Part shown: positions 1 through 8,993 of the stretch, one piece after another
How the letters are laid out: each line of letters opens with the position of its first letter
Position numbering within the stretch: the first letter of the stretch is position 1
The notes under the pieces: generated by a model
What the model was told of the DNA's origin: nothing
The model's input: the letters and a program-made list of their open reading frames with translations, nothing else
Databases searched by the model: none
Assembly: GCF_001274935.1 (NCBI RefSeq)
Contig: NZ_LILC01000002.1
Span: 124,001-188,000, forward strand
Source of the DNA: Priestia koreensis
GTDB taxonomy: Bacteria > Bacillota > Bacilli > Bacillales > Bacillaceae_H
Length of the DNA stretch: 64,000 nucleotides
Direction: 5' to 3'
Program-made: the position numbers and the translations under genes

Positions 1-1269
1 GATGAAGATCCACTCTGTTTACTTTATATGCGAGAGTCACTCGAACATATCGGATATCATGTGGTCGCACTAACAGACCCTGCTGCAGCTTTTGAACAAT
101 TTTACGACATAGAGCCGGACTGCATTCTATTAGATATGCAGTCTAACAGGGAGCATACGTTTGAAGCGATTTCTCAATATTTAGACGTGATGAATCAGCA
201 TTTTGTTCCGATTATACTAATGAGCTATGACGATTCCAAAGAAAATCGTTTATTGGCTTATGAATCAGGTGCTGATGATTTTTTTGTGAAAAACATTGAA
301 GCTGATGAGCTTTCCCTTCGTATTAGTCGGCACGTTCAAAAAAAGACGATGATTAATCGTTATCGTTATATGGATGAATTAACGAAGGTTTACAACAAAT
401 CGTATACGGAAGTGGCCTACAATCAATTTTACTATGACTTGAATCAACACGAGACGTCCTTTTGCATGGTTCTTGTCACGATTGATCAATTTAAAGAAGT
501 GAACGAGCGTTACGGCCATTTAAAAGGTGATCAGTTATTAATTACGGCGGCAGACTTTTTATCTGGTTACATAAATGGAAATGAAGTAATTATTCGACAC
601 GATGGAGCATCCTTTTTACTATTCTTACGAGAGAAGTATGCCAAAGGGGCGCAGCAACGCGTAAAGCAAATTATAAATGATTTTTCTGATCTGTGGGCAC
701 AAGGTATTTCAGAAGAACTTATTCTTAGCATGTCTAGTGGGCTTGTAAAGCTAGAAGAAAAGGAAAAGCAATTAGCATCAGCGCTTGAGAGCGTAACGAA
801 AGCATTAGCCCATGCAAAACATCAGGGGGGGAACCAGCTCGTTGTTGCGGGTGATCATTTAGGAACCATTCAAAAAAAGATCAATATTGCCATTGTAGAT
901 GATGATGAAATTTTGCGAAATATTTTAGTGAGGCTAATTACGAAAATATTTGCCCAAAAAGATTATGACGTTCAAGTCGAAGCTTTTCGTGAAGGGATCT
1001 CATTTTTAGCAAGTGATAGCTATCAGCAGGATATTCCGTGCCTCGTTATACTAGACCGAATGCTGCCAAGATTAGATGGGTTATCGGTACTGAAAAGATT
1101 GAAGGAAAATCCGCTATTTCATACGTATGTATTAATGCTTACAAATCGGAAGAATGAAGAGGACATTATTTTAGCTCTTCAAAGTGGAGCCGATGATTAT
1201 TTAACAAAGCCGTTTAAGTATGAAGACTTAGAGTCTAGAGTAGCTATGCTTGTGAAAAGGATGGTTTAG
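1..1269 (+). CDS. REC-GGDEF-REC signalling protein with degenerate GGDEF site (5' end cut off)
   Basis: The frame is open from base 1, and the first visible residues, DED, are the acidic pocket of a receiver domain, so the true start lies just outside the window; 422 residues are visible. Receiver 1 spans about residues 1-108 with phospho-acceptor Asp45. A GGDEF-type domain follows at about 115-285: it keeps DELT, the FKEVN segment and GHLKGD, but the active-site loop reads DGASF (bases 601-615) instead of GGDEF. Receiver 2 fills about 297-420 (IVDDDE, LDRMLPRLDG, DDYLTKPF). With the A-site lost it is probably not an active diguanylate cyclase; GTP binding or a scaffold role is possible. It sits 5 nt before a membrane HEAT-like gene and a glycosyltransferase, so it probably controls polysaccharide synthesis (inferred). 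Confidence 0.85.
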   Translation, partial: DEDPLCLLYMRESLEHIGYHVVALTDPAAAFEQFYDIEPDCILLDMQSNREHTFEAISQYLDVMNQHFVPIILMSYDDSKENRLLAYESGADDFFVKNIEADELSLRISRHVQKKTMINRYRYMDELTKVYNKSYTEVAYNQFYYDLNQHETSFCMVLVTIDQFKEVNERYGHLKGDQLLITAADFLSGYINGNEVIIRHDGASFLLFLREKYAKGAQQRVKQIINDFSDLWAQGISEELILSMSSGLVKLEEKEKQLASALESVTKALAHAKHQGGNQLVVAGDHLGTIQKKINIAIVDDDEILRNILVRLITKIFAQKDYDVQVEAFREGISFLASDSYQQDIPCLVILDRMLPRLDGLSVLKRLKENPLFHTYVLMLTNRKNEEDIILALQSGADDYLTKPFKYEDLESRVAMLVKRMV

Positions 1270-1274
1270 GAGCG

Positions 1275-2261
1275 ATGGGCCTAACGGTTGGTATTATAAC
1301 AGCTTTATGTATCTATGCCACTTTGTTTATTACGATACTATTTATTTATGTCATCGTAACGAGGCTCAGAGAAATTCTCCGAGATCAGCGGGTTCAACAA
1401 TTAAAAGACTACTATCAGCCGAGTATCTTAGCCTATATTGAGAACCCGGATAGTGAAAAACTGATCTTACCTGAAAATCATCTCCAGTATGAAGCAATCG
1501 AATTAACGATGAGTGATATTGTGAATTATGTAAATAGTGAAGAGCAGCTCGTGACGATTTCATCTTATATGAATCAGCACTTCACGAAACGATACGAACA
1601 GGCGCTTCAAAGTAAAAAATGGAGTAAAAGGATGAATACCCTTTACTTTATTGGAGATTTTCGCATGAAGTCTTTAGAGGCTTCTCTCGTTCAACTTATT
1701 AATCGAGAAAAGATTACTGAAGATGAGCGGAATGAGATTTTAATTATTCTCGCCAAGTTTAACTATGAACAGTTGCTAGAGCAGATTTTAAAACAACCTA
1801 GTTTATCGATTTTTACGTATCAATTAATGCTCACTGCTTCAAATGACCAACTTTTAGAGACGTTCATAGACCATCATGAATCCCTACCGTACAAGATGCA
1901 ACTTGGCCTAATTCAGGTCATAGGAGAAAGGAAACTCCTAAAATTCATTCCTTTTTTAGAGGAACGCTTAATGTCCGATGATAAGGAAGTACGAGTACGA
2001 GTGCTTAAGTCAATGTATGAGCTAGATTATATTCCAGAGCATTGTTATCAAGCATTTGTTTCATCCCCTCATTGGGAAGAACGATTATTTATTGCGAAAA
2101 TGCTGGAAAAATGGATTGATTCAAAATATGTGCGGGATTTGCAAGTTTTAAATATGGATGAAAATTACCTAGTCGGAACAACGGCAGGACGTGCTTTATC
2201 GTTTTTATTTCCAGAAGACAAAGATTTAATGGAAAGTGCAATCGGAAGAGGGAGCAAATAG
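1275..2261 (+). CDS. Membrane-anchored HEAT-repeat-like protein
   Basis: A 328-residue protein. Residues 4-30 form one hydrophobic segment followed by a basic stretch, predicting an N-terminal anchor with the bulk in the cytoplasm. The rest is helical, with repeated pairs resembling HEAT repeats (for example residues 115-150 and 205-255, where conserved Asp/Arg follow a helix). I do not recognise a specific family. The start has a good SD (TTTAGGAG) inside the end of the upstream response-regulator gene, and the next gene starts 1 nt after its stop, so the three are cotranscribed. A scaffold linking the regulator to the membrane glycosyltransferase is the simplest reading, but it is inferred from context only. 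Confidence 0.7.
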   Translation: MGLTVGIITALCIYATLFITILFIYVIVTRLREILRDQRVQQLKDYYQPSILAYIENPDSEKLILPENHLQYEAIELTMSDIVNYVNSEEQLVTISSYMNQHFTKRYEQALQSKKWSKRMNTLYFIGDFRMKSLEASLVQLINREKITEDERNEILIILAKFNYEQLLEQILKQPSLSIFTYQLMLTASNDQLLETFIDHHESLPYKMQLGLIQVIGERKLLKFIPFLEERLMSDDKEVRVRVLKSMYELDYIPEHCYQAFVSSPHWEERLFIAKMLEKWIDSKYVRDLQVLNMDENYLVGTTAGRALSFLFPEDKDLMESAIGRGSK

Positions 2262-2262
2262 G

Positions 2263-3660
2263 ATGGTTCATACACTTTTACAAATAATCATGTACGTTAT
2301 TTTGATTTACACGCTCATCGTTATCTCGACTTACTCTGTTATGTTCATCATATCGTTCTTTTATGTGCGAAGGCTTCGTGATTTGCATCCGAAAAATCCA
2401 TACGATGTGTTGGTAGAAACATCTTTTACAAAGCCCATCTCTATTTTAGTGCCGGCATATAATGAAGAAAAAGGAATTATCGGCAGTGTCAGTTCCTTGC
2501 TTAGCATTCAATATCCTGAATATGAAGTGATTGTTGTAAACGACGGTTCACGTGATCAAACGTTAGAAACGCTCATTGAGCATTTTGAATTAATCTTAAT
2601 CGATCATGAGTATAAGCCGGAGTTACAAACGAAATCGGTTCATGCTGTGTATCGTTCCAAACTTAATCCGGCTCTCTATGTTGTTGACAAGGAAAATGGA
2701 GGAAAGGCTGATGCATTGAACGTAGGGATCAATTTGTCTCACTTTCCATACGTTTGTGCAATTGATGCAGATTCCGTGTTAGAGAGAGACGCATTTTTAA
2801 AAGTAATGAAGCCGATTCTAGATGAAGATGAAGAGGTCGTAGCAATCGGTGGCAGCGTCCGTATCGCAAATGGGTGCCGAATTGAAGGCGGAGAGGTAAT
2901 GGAGATTGGGTTATCAAAAAGCCCTCTTGTCATTCTTCAGGTTATTGAATATTTACGTGCGTTTCTAATGGGGCGTATCGGATTAAGCCGAAATAATCTA
3001 TTGCTCATCGTATCAGGAGCATTTGGTGTGTTTTCGAAAAAATGGGTGAAGGTTATTGGTGGCTACGGAGAGACAGTAGGCGAGGATATGGAGCTAATTG
3101 TGCGTTTACACCGCTACATTTGTGAAGAAAAGCTGAATTTGAAAATTGTCTATATACCAGAGCCCGTATGTTGGACAGAAGCTCCAGAATCTTTATCTAT
3201 TTTACGTAAACAGCGAACACGCTGGCAGCGAGGGCTGTTTGAAAGCCTGTGGATGCACAAAAAAATGATTGGAAATCCCCGCTATGGAAAAATAGGAATG
3301 GTCTCTATTCCTTATTTTGTTTTTATTGAACTTTTGGGACCGATTATTGAGATGATGGGATACCTTTTATTAATTGTCTTTCTCATTATGGGAAATTTGT
3401 ACGTAGATTTTGCGATTAAGCTTTTACTTTTGAACGTGTTATACGGTTCTATTCTTTCAGCATTTGCCGTTACGCTTGAAGAATGGTCGTTCCGAAAGTA
3501 CCCCAAGCTTACACACATATGGAAGCTGTTTTTGTATAGCTTTACAGAATCGTTTTGGTATCGACCGTTAACCGTCATCTGGCGTTGCGAAGGACTGCTA
3601 CAAGTCCTGTTTCGTAAAAAGGGATGGGGCGATATGGTGAGAAAAGGAGTATCATCTTAA
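2263..3660 (+). CDS. Processive family 2 glycosyltransferase (poly-GlcNAc/hyaluronan-synthase type)
   Basis: A 465-residue membrane glycosyltransferase. An N-terminal membrane helix (about 5-40) precedes a GT-A domain with VPAYNEE, VVNDGS, a DAD metal motif, a GED acceptor motif (VGEDME) and the Q-x2-RW-type motif RTRWQRG. Three or four membrane helices follow from about residue 340. This layout is that of processive synthases such as PgaC/IcaA, so it probably extrudes an exopolysaccharide; the sugar cannot be told from sequence. ATG at 2263 is preferred over the in-frame GTG at 2236 because AGAGGGAG lies at proper distance upstream. It is the last gene of a three-gene operon and is followed by a strong terminator. 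Confidence 0.85.
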   Translation: MVHTLLQIIMYVILIYTLIVISTYSVMFIISFFYVRRLRDLHPKNPYDVLVETSFTKPISILVPAYNEEKGIIGSVSSLLSIQYPEYEVIVVNDGSRDQTLETLIEHFELILIDHEYKPELQTKSVHAVYRSKLNPALYVVDKENGGKADALNVGINLSHFPYVCAIDADSVLERDAFLKVMKPILDEDEEVVAIGGSVRIANGCRIEGGEVMEIGLSKSPLVILQVIEYLRAFLMGRIGLSRNNLLLIVSGAFGVFSKKWVKVIGGYGETVGEDMELIVRLHRYICEEKLNLKIVYIPEPVCWTEAPESLSILRKQRTRWQRGLFESLWMHKKMIGNPRYGKIGMVSIPYFVFIELLGPIIEMMGYLLLIVFLIMGNLYVDFAIKLLLLNVLYGSILSAFAVTLEEWSFRKYPKLTHIWKLFLYSFTESFWYRPLTVIWRCEGLLQVLFRKKGWGDMVRKGVSS

Positions 3661-3698
3661 AAAAGAAGCGCCTCGATTGGTTCGAGACGCTTCTTTTT
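3661..3698. terminator. Bidirectional terminator between glycosyltransferase and small membrane gene
   Basis: The stem AAGAAGCGcCTCGA pairs with TCGAGaCGCTTCTT, with a T-run on the plus strand and A-run on the other side. It lies between two convergent stop codons and can serve both. Confidence 0.85.
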
Positions 3699-3884
3699 CT
3701 ATTTCTTTTTCCCGCCTACTTTGTTCCATCCTTCTTGGTTGCGATTAGATCGTACAACGAATTCATTTCGACGCTTATGACTAAGCAAACGTTCTCCAAT
3801 TCCATTTAGCGTGACGCCCATGATTGCGGTAAAGCCGATTACCAACATTGCGACCAACAAAAAATCCACCACGTATCCTGTCAT
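3699..3884 (-). CDS. Small membrane protein, unknown function
   Basis: A 61-residue protein with one hydrophobic segment (about residues 5-27) and a strongly basic tail ending in GGKKK. The second of two close ATGs (3884) is chosen, because AAAGAGGG lies about 6 nt upstream of it, while the first ATG at 3890 almost touches the SD. It converges on the glycosyltransferase cluster and shares its terminator. I do not recognise the family. A composition typical of a one-helix membrane protein and a clear SD argue that the gene is real. Confidence 0.6.
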   Translation of the reverse strand: MTGYVVDFLLVAMLVIGFTAIMGVTLNGIGERLLSHKRRNEFVVRSNRNQEGWNKVGGKKK

Positions 3885-4063
3885 CGTCATCCCTCTTTCA
3901 AAGGTTTTTGATTGAACGCAAATCGCTAGAAAATAACTTCTTTTTTTAATTCCATTTTATAACAAGTTTCATCATAGGGAAAGAGTGGTAAAAAATAAAA
4001 AAGTACGTTATCTCCCCGCATGTCTCCTTTCTTTAAGTCATAAAAATTTCACGAACTGGAAAC

Positions 4064-4090
4064 AGTAACAATAGCATTTGATAATCGTAC
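4064..4090 (+). promoter_or_regulatory. Candidate ECF-sigma promoter for yjbC
   Basis: AGTAAC (4064-4069) and CGTAC (4086-4090) are 16 nt apart, the spacing and elements of sigma-M/W/X-type promoters. The B. subtilis yjbC-spx locus is known to have an ECF-type promoter. The leader would be very short (SD AGGAGG at 4098), so this is tentative. Confidence 0.35.
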
Positions 4091-4108
4091 GTTATATAGG
4101 AGGACCCC

Positions 4109-4687
4109 ATGAACTGGTATGAAAAATTAAGCAAATACTTTCCTGTCGAAGAAATGAAAGCAAAAGAACACATGGAAGCCCTTTTAAAAGAGCGCTCTGA
4201 TATTTATCGTAAAGATGAAGGTGAGCATCACGTACTCATGTATGTGGAATTTGATGATTTTATTTTTATCGATTATCTATTTGTTTCAGCTGCCTCTAGG
4301 GGACAAGGCCTAGGACATAAGCTATTAGGAAAGCTTAAGGAACGAAACAAACCGATTATATTAGAAGTAGAGCCCGTTGACTACGCAGATAGCGATTCTG
4401 AAAAAAGACTACGCTTTTATAAGCGAGAAGGCTTTCAACATGCAAAGACGATTGGCTATCGTCGTCGATCCTTAGCAACGAATGAAATCAACCAAATGGA
4501 AATACTTTACTGGTCTCCGAGTGAAGAAAGTGAAGAAACGATTTTAGAAAACATGAAGCGCACGTACGAAATGATTCATACCTATAAGGATAAGGAATGG
4601 TATGGTTCATCGTATTCGCCGTCTCATAAAGTACTCACCATTGATAAAGATCGTGAGGATGGAGATATTTTAGCTGACTTAAAGTGA
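4109..4687 (+). CDS. yjbC: GNAT-family N-acetyltransferase YjbC
   Basis: A 192-residue GNAT acetyltransferase. The acetyl-CoA binding loop is visible as RGQGLGHKLL (about residues 71-80), after the beta strand FIFIDYLFV. Length and position directly upstream of spx match B. subtilis YjbC. The start follows a near-ideal SD (AGGAGGACCCC). In B. subtilis yjbC is partly cotranscribed with spx; here a strong hairpin after the stop suggests most transcripts end before spx. Its substrate is not known. Confidence 0.9.
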   Translation: MNWYEKLSKYFPVEEMKAKEHMEALLKERSDIYRKDEGEHHVLMYVEFDDFIFIDYLFVSAASRGQGLGHKLLGKLKERNKPIILEVEPVDYADSDSEKRLRFYKREGFQHAKTIGYRRRSLATNEINQMEILYWSPSEESEETILENMKRTYEMIHTYKDKEWYGSSYSPSHKVLTIDKDREDGDILADLK

Positions 4688-4692
4688 ATTTC

Positions 4693-4732
4693 GAGACTAC
4701 CTTTTTTGATCAAAAAAGGTAGTTTCTTTCAT
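4693..4732 (+). terminator. Terminator after yjbC
   Basis: A 12-bp arm ACTACCTTTTTT pairs perfectly with AAAAAAGGTAGT around GATC, with extension of the stem and a T-rich tail. Confidence 0.8.
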
Positions 4733-4890
4733 TTTATCCTATTGTTTTTCGAAAAATATTTTTAAAAAATGAAACTTATTAATAGGTTTAATCGTATTAT
4801 AGATGTGGTAAATAGTTAGTGAAAAAAATTTACATACAGGGAAATAAGAATCACCTTATCGCTTGACAAAGGGATACCATTCTTATCGTC

Positions 4891-4908
4891 TTTGTAGTAT
4901 AATACAAA
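4891..4908 (+). promoter_or_regulatory. Operator-like inverted repeat over the -10 of a spx promoter
   Basis: The 381-nt gap 4688-5068 before spx holds a terminator and this control region. TTTGTA and TACAAA flank GTATAA, and the repeat overlaps a TATAAT box (4898-4903). A TTGACA lies at 4863, but 29 nt from that box, too far to pair with it. A second AT-rich possible -10 (TATATT) lies near 4980. In B. subtilis the spx P3 promoter is repressed by YodB and PerR; which regulator would bind here cannot be decided by eye. Confidence 0.4.
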
Positions 4909-5068
4909 TTGTAGATATTCCTTTTTTACACTAATTATAAAAAACTAGTGAAATTCATTATCAGTTCATAAAAACATGTTATATTAGTTATTGGATATGA
5001 CATTCTTAGCTTATACTGCACACAAAGTTGTGCTATTCACCCATTTTAAAAGAGGAGTGAGTTAGTCT

Positions 5069-5467
5069 ATGGTAACACTATACACATCACCAAGTTGTAC
5101 TTCATGTCGTAAAGCAAAAGCTTGGTTAGAAGAAAACGAAATTCCATATACTGAACGCAATATTTTTTCTGAACCACTTTCAATTGATGAAATCAAAGAG
5201 ATTCTTCGCATGACGGAAGATGGTACAGACGAAATTATTTCTACACGCTCTAAAACATTCCAAAAATTAGACGTGCAGCTTGATGCAATGCCTCTGCAGG
5301 ATCTGTATGAATTAATTCAGCAAAATCCTGGGCTATTACGTCGACCAATTATCATTGATGAAAAACGTCTTCAAGTTGGTTACAACGAAGATGAGATTCG
5401 TCGATTCTTACCACGCAAAGTGCGTACTTTCCAATTACGTGAAGCACAACGTTTAGTAAACGGCTAA
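5069..5467 (+). CDS. spx: Transcriptional regulator Spx (ArsC family)
   Basis: A 132-residue Spx, nearly identical along its length to the B. subtilis protein as I recall it. The N-terminal redox switch CTSC (residues 10-13), the RNA polymerase alpha-CTD contact region, [20 protein letters not shown] and the ClpXP-degraded C-terminus are all present. Spx binds RNA polymerase and activates thiol-stress genes while blocking some activators. Its proteolytic adaptor gene spxH lies about 7 kb downstream. It is monocistronic, with a GAGGAGTGAG-type SD and its own terminator. Confidence 0.98.
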   Translation: MVTLYTSPSCTSCRKAKAWLEENEIPYTERNIFSEPLSIDEIKEILRMTEDGTDEIISTRSKTFQKLDVQLDAMPLQDLYELIQQNPGLLRRPIIIDEKRLQVGYNEDEIRRFLPRKVRTFQLREAQRLVNG

Positions 5468-5491
5468 GAAGAACATCTACACTTTTAAATT

Positions 5492-5543
5492 ATACGGACG
5501 TCACAGAATCATTTCTTATGTTTCTTGTGATGTCCGTATTTTG
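5492..5543 (+). terminator. Terminator after spx
   Basis: ATACGGACgTCACaGAA pairs with TTCTTGTGAtGTCCGTAT, followed by TTT. It lies between convergent spx and yjbE and could work both ways. Confidence 0.75.
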
Positions 5544-5557
5544 GTATTAAAACATAG

Positions 5558-6232
5558 TTATCTCTTGTTGAGAAGCAATTTGATTTGATTCAGTACATAT
5601 CCCGTAAATAGAACGAGCGCCACGCTTCCACCGTGCACCACGATAAAAGCATGCGGAAGCTCTGAAAATAGTGGCTGAAGGTTTTTCTCGTGAAAAATCA
5701 TCGTTCCTGCTGTGTAAGAAAGAATTCCAGCACCTATGTATACGAGAGATTTAAAGCGTTCCATTAAGTATAAAATTACTTTGCTTCCCCAAATGATGAT
5801 TGGAACCGAAATCAGTAGTCCGGTCACCACAAGCAAAATGTTACCGTGAGAAGCTCCTGCAATAGCAATGACGTTATCGAGCCCCATGACTAGATCGGCA
5901 AAAACGATCGTTTTTACAGCTGTTCCCAACGTTTGAGCACCTTTAATCGAAGCCGTGTCATCATGATTACCCGTTAACAATTTGAACGCGATGAGCAGTA
6001 ATAAAACACCACCGATCAGCTGTAAGTAAGGAATAGCCAGCAATGAGACGGCGAGGATGGTTAGCAAGATGCGAATGGTAACGGCTAGGCCTGTACCCAA
6101 CAAAATTGCTTTGTTTCGCTCGGATTCAGGTAAATTACGGCTAGCTAAAGCAATAACGATGGCATTATCACCACCGAGTACTACATCAATTCCAACGATC
6201 ATTAATATGGACGTGATTATTTCAACAGTCAC
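5558..6232 (-). CDS. yjbE: TerC-family integral membrane protein YjbE
   Basis: A 224-residue membrane protein with about seven hydrophobic helices and both TerC signature acidic segments: GGDNAIVIAL near residue 20 and DLVMGLDNVIAIA near 110. TerC proteins export Mn2+ or help metallate secreted enzymes; the precise role of YjbE is not established. The start is a GTG at 6232, supported by GGAGG about 8 nt upstream. Position beside spx matches B. subtilis. I looked for a yybP-ykoY manganese riboswitch in the leader and saw none. Confidence 0.9.
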   Translation of the reverse strand: MTVEIITSILMIVGIDVVLGGDNAIVIALASRNLPESERNKAILLGTGLAVTIRILLTILAVSLLAIPYLQLIGGVLLLLIAFKLLTGNHDDTASIKGAQTLGTAVKTIVFADLVMGLDNVIAIAGASHGNILLVVTGLLISVPIIIWGSKVILYLMERFKSLVYIGAGILSYTAGTMIFHEKNLQPLFSELPHAFIVVHGGSVALVLFTGYVLNQIKLLLNKR

Positions 6233-6429
6233 TAGGTTGCCTCCTATAAAGTTTCGTATATGCTGGTTCAGTTGAACATAAGATAGTTCAACTAAAGAGT
6301 TAATTGTTATTCATGTATATTCAAAAAGCGTGGACAAATTCTTCCTTCGCGTAGAAAGGTGAAAAAACCGTAAGAAGATGAGCGCAATGGCTTCTAGATA
6401 AAGGATAAAATGGAGGTGAGTGGATAAAT

Positions 6430-6474
6430 GTGAGTTTTTTTATTTCCCTTATTTCAATTTTTATCATAAAATAA
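6430..6474 (+). CDS. Possible 14-residue hydrophobic peptide upstream of mecA
   Basis: A GTG start 10 nt after GGAGGTGA (6412-6419), complementary to the 16S 3' end, opens a frame for MSFFISLISIFIIK. It is entirely hydrophobic with one terminal Lys. It is the only recognisable item in the 401-nt gap 6233-6633, besides the yjbE start region and the mecA leader. The gene may instead be chance; an ATG overlapping the GTG is followed at once by a stop. Confidence 0.2.
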   Translation: MSFFISLISIFIIK

Positions 6475-6633
6475 ATGTAACGACCTAGAACAGCTTGTTA
6501 AGTCGTATAAAAATGATTAGGATGGTTTACAAAAGGGTAAAGTACATGTACCATAGCTTTTAATATGGGAGCCTTGTAGTCCCTTCATTGATAAAGATTT
6601 ACCTTCAATGATTTGTAGAAGGGAGAGAGTAAA

Positions 6634-7302
6634 ATGGAAATAGAACGTATTAATGAAAATACCGTAAAGTTTTACGCTTCGTATATTGATATTGAGGAAA
6701 GAGGCTTTGATCGCAATGAAATCTGGTTCAATCGCGAACGAAGTGAGGAACTGTTTTGGGAAATGATGGATGAGATTCACCATGAAGAGCAGTTCGCCGT
6801 CGAGGGACCACTTTGGATTCAAGTTCAGGCGCTAGATAAGGGAATAGAGGTTGTGGTCACGAGAGCTGAAATTTCAAATGATGGAAAGAAATTTGAAGTA
6901 CCAGTCGGTGAAAATAAGAAAGTCGATATTCCAGTGGATGAGCGCATCGAAGCACTGCTTGATGAGCAATTCAGTCAGCAAAAAGAAGGCGAAAAAGAAG
7001 AAGATTCCCTGCAGTTTGTCATTCGCTTCCAAGATTTAGAAGACATTATTGCACTCAGTCACCGCGTGGAGCTTTCTGAAGTAGCAAACCGCTTCTTCTC
7101 GTATGAAGGAAAGTATTATCTATACGTAGAGTTTTTAGAAGAGCATGAAGAGGATAAACAGTTGGATCATTTAGTAAGCCTCATGCTTGAATATGGCCAT
7201 GAATCAAATGTTACGATTCACCGACTTGAAGAGTATGGGAACGAGATTATGCATGAAAACGCACTTTCTCAGATCAAGGGCTACTTTGCGCCAAAGAAAT
7301 AA
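6634..7302 (+). CDS. mecA: Adaptor protein MecA
   Basis: A 222-residue MecA. The N-terminal substrate-binding domain begins MEIERINENTVKFYASY and carries the DIEERGF segment; an acidic linker (KEGEKEEDS, about 118-127) leads to the C-terminal ClpC-binding domain. MecA delivers ComK and other substrates to ClpCP and also binds Spx. Length is close to the 218 residues of B. subtilis MecA. GAAGGGAGAGAG precedes the ATG. It is monocistronic, ended by a nested hairpin terminator, and coiA follows after a cardiolipin synthase gene. Confidence 0.96.
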   Translation: MEIERINENTVKFYASYIDIEERGFDRNEIWFNRERSEELFWEMMDEIHHEEQFAVEGPLWIQVQALDKGIEVVVTRAEISNDGKKFEVPVGENKKVDIPVDERIEALLDEQFSQQKEGEKEEDSLQFVIRFQDLEDIIALSHRVELSEVANRFFSYEGKYYLYVEFLEEHEEDKQLDHLVSLMLEYGHESNVTIHRLEEYGNEIMHENALSQIKGYFAPKK

Positions 7303-7326
7303 CGCTTTCCTCGTAAAATGGTTTAT

Positions 7327-7384
7327 AAAAGGACCGTCACAATCAGTTCTGAATGGTTCAGAATCACGATGACGGTCCTTTTTT
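7327..7384 (+). terminator. Terminator after mecA
   Basis: Outer stem AAAAGGACCGTCA/TGACGGTCCTTTT encloses a second hairpin TTCTGAA/TTCAGAA. T-run follows. Confidence 0.85.
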
Positions 7385-7475
7385 CAAATGAGTTAAAATA
7401 TGAATGATTTTCATCCTGAAAAATTTCAACTTAGAAGTTTAACTAGGAAGAAGATGTAGGTTAGGTGAATAAGTA

Positions 7476-8993
7476 TTGAAGAATCGATTACAGCTTATTG
7501 TATTTCTACTTGTCTTGACAGCATTTTTTTATTTCACCAATGGGCACTGGACGGGCAAAGTAGTAGGAATCCTTAGTATCCTTGTGACGATTAGCGTAAT
7601 CTTCATTGGCATTGTCATCTCATTAGAAAATCGTCATCCTACCCAAACCTTAACGTGGCTTGTCGTGTTAGGGAGCTTTCCTGTGTTTGGATTCATTTTT
7701 TATTTGTTGTTTGGTCGCAATGTTCGAAAGCGTCGTTTGTTTGAGAAAAAGGCGAAGCTTGATGAGCAAGTGATGCTAAAGCTTGAGGGAGATTATCGGA
7801 TTATTGACGAGCACTTTGAAAAAATAGGTGATCATCAGCGTCAAATGTTTAAGCTTGCACAGCGTCTTGGAAAAACCCCCGTTTCTTTTTCAACGGAAAC
7901 CCATGCCTTAACAAATGGGAAAGAGACGTTTGATGAAATATTGAATGCCCTCGAGCACGCGCAGCACCATATTCACATGGAATACTATATTGTCCGTCAC
8001 GATGAGCTTGGGACGAAAATTAAAAATATCTTGCTACGCAAAGTGAAAGAGGGCGTTTACGTTCGATTTTTATATGATGCCGTTGGAAGCTTTCAGTTAT
8101 CGGGCCATTATATCAATGAATTAAAGAACGCAGGGGTTGAGATGGTTCCATTTTTACCTGTACGAGTCCCCTTTTTAAACAATAAAATCAATTTCCGTAA
8201 CCACCGTAAAATTGTGGTTATTGATGGAACGGTCGGGTTTGTTGGGGGTTTGAACATCGGAGATGAGTATTTGGGGCACAGCCGCCATTTTGGTTTTTGG
8301 CGCGATACGCATTTGAAGGTAAGAGGGGAAGCGGTGAGGTCCTTACAGCTCATCTTTTTACAGGACTGGTACTACATGACCGGACAAACGTTGCTAACAC
8401 AAATTTATCTATCTCCTGATTTAATGAACATTGATATCGATAGCTGTGGAGGCGTACAGCTAGTTGCAGGAGGTCCAGATAGAGAGTGGGAAGTCATTAA
8501 GCAATTATTCTTTTCAATGATTACGTCTGCTAGAGAGTCCATTTGGATTGCTTCTCCTTATTTTATCCCAGATGAGGACATTTTTTCTGCGCTGAAAGTT
8601 GCTGCGTTAAGCGGAGTTGATGTACGATTACTCGTTCCACAAAAACCAGATAAAAAAATCGTCTTTTATGCGTCTCGCTCTTATTTTCCAGAGTTGATGA
8701 AAGCGGGCGTTAAGATATACGAATACAAAAAAGGGTTCATGCACAGTAAAATTGTCATTGTGGACAAGGAGCTTGCTTCTATTGGTACAGCTAATATGGA
8801 TATGAGGAGCTTTCATTTGAATTTCGAAGTGAACGCATTCCTATACCGTACGAACAGTACCCAAAAGCTTGTCTATGAATTTTTACAAGACCTTGAAGAA
8901 AGCAAAACGTTAAATCTAGATGATTTCGAAAAGAGAGCGATCTGGTACCGATTATTTGAGTCCACATCGCGTCTACTATCACCGTTACTATAA
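7476..8993 (+). CDS. cls: Cardiolipin synthase
   Basis: A 505-residue phospholipase D superfamily enzyme that joins two phosphatidylglycerols into cardiolipin. Two N-terminal membrane helices (about 4-26 and 34-60) are followed by two HKD motifs: NHRKIVVIDGTVGFVGGLN (about 240) and MHSKIVIVDKELASIGTAN (about 420). Length is typical of bacterial Cls. The start is TTG at 7476: AGGTGA ends 7 nt upstream, and the upstream GTG in another frame stops at once. It stands alone between mecA and coiA with its own terminator; B. subtilis lacks a cls at this position. Confidence 0.92.
   Translation: MKNRLQLIVFLLVLTAFFYFTNGHWTGKVVGILSILVTISVIFIGIVISLENRHPTQTLTWLVVLGSFPVFGFIFYLLFGRNVRKRRLFEKKAKLDEQVMLKLEGDYRIIDEHFEKIGDHQRQMFKLAQRLGKTPVSFSTETHALTNGKETFDEILNALEHAQHHIHMEYYIVRHDELGTKIKNILLRKVKEGVYVRFLYDAVGSFQLSGHYINELKNAGVEMVPFLPVRVPFLNNKINFRNHRKIVVIDGTVGFVGGLNIGDEYLGHSRHFGFWRDTHLKVRGEAVRSLQLIFLQDWYYMTGQTLLTQIYLSPDLMNIDIDSCGGVQLVAGGPDREWEVIKQLFFSMITSARESIWIASPYFIPDEDIFSALKVAALSGVDVRLLVPQKPDKKIVFYASRSYFPELMKAGVKIYEYKKGFMHSKIVIVDKELASIGTANMDMRSFHLNFEVNAFLYRTNSTQKLVYEFLQDLEESKTLNLDDFEKRAIWYRLFESTSRLLSPLL

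Noticed and set aside
6428..6433. ATG-TGA start-stop after a perfect SD
   Set aside because: Noted as part of the possible 14-residue peptide; on its own it codes for nothing and may be chance.
6233..6633. Manganese (yybP-ykoY) riboswitch for yjbE
   Set aside because: No conserved core was found on the minus strand upstream of the gene.
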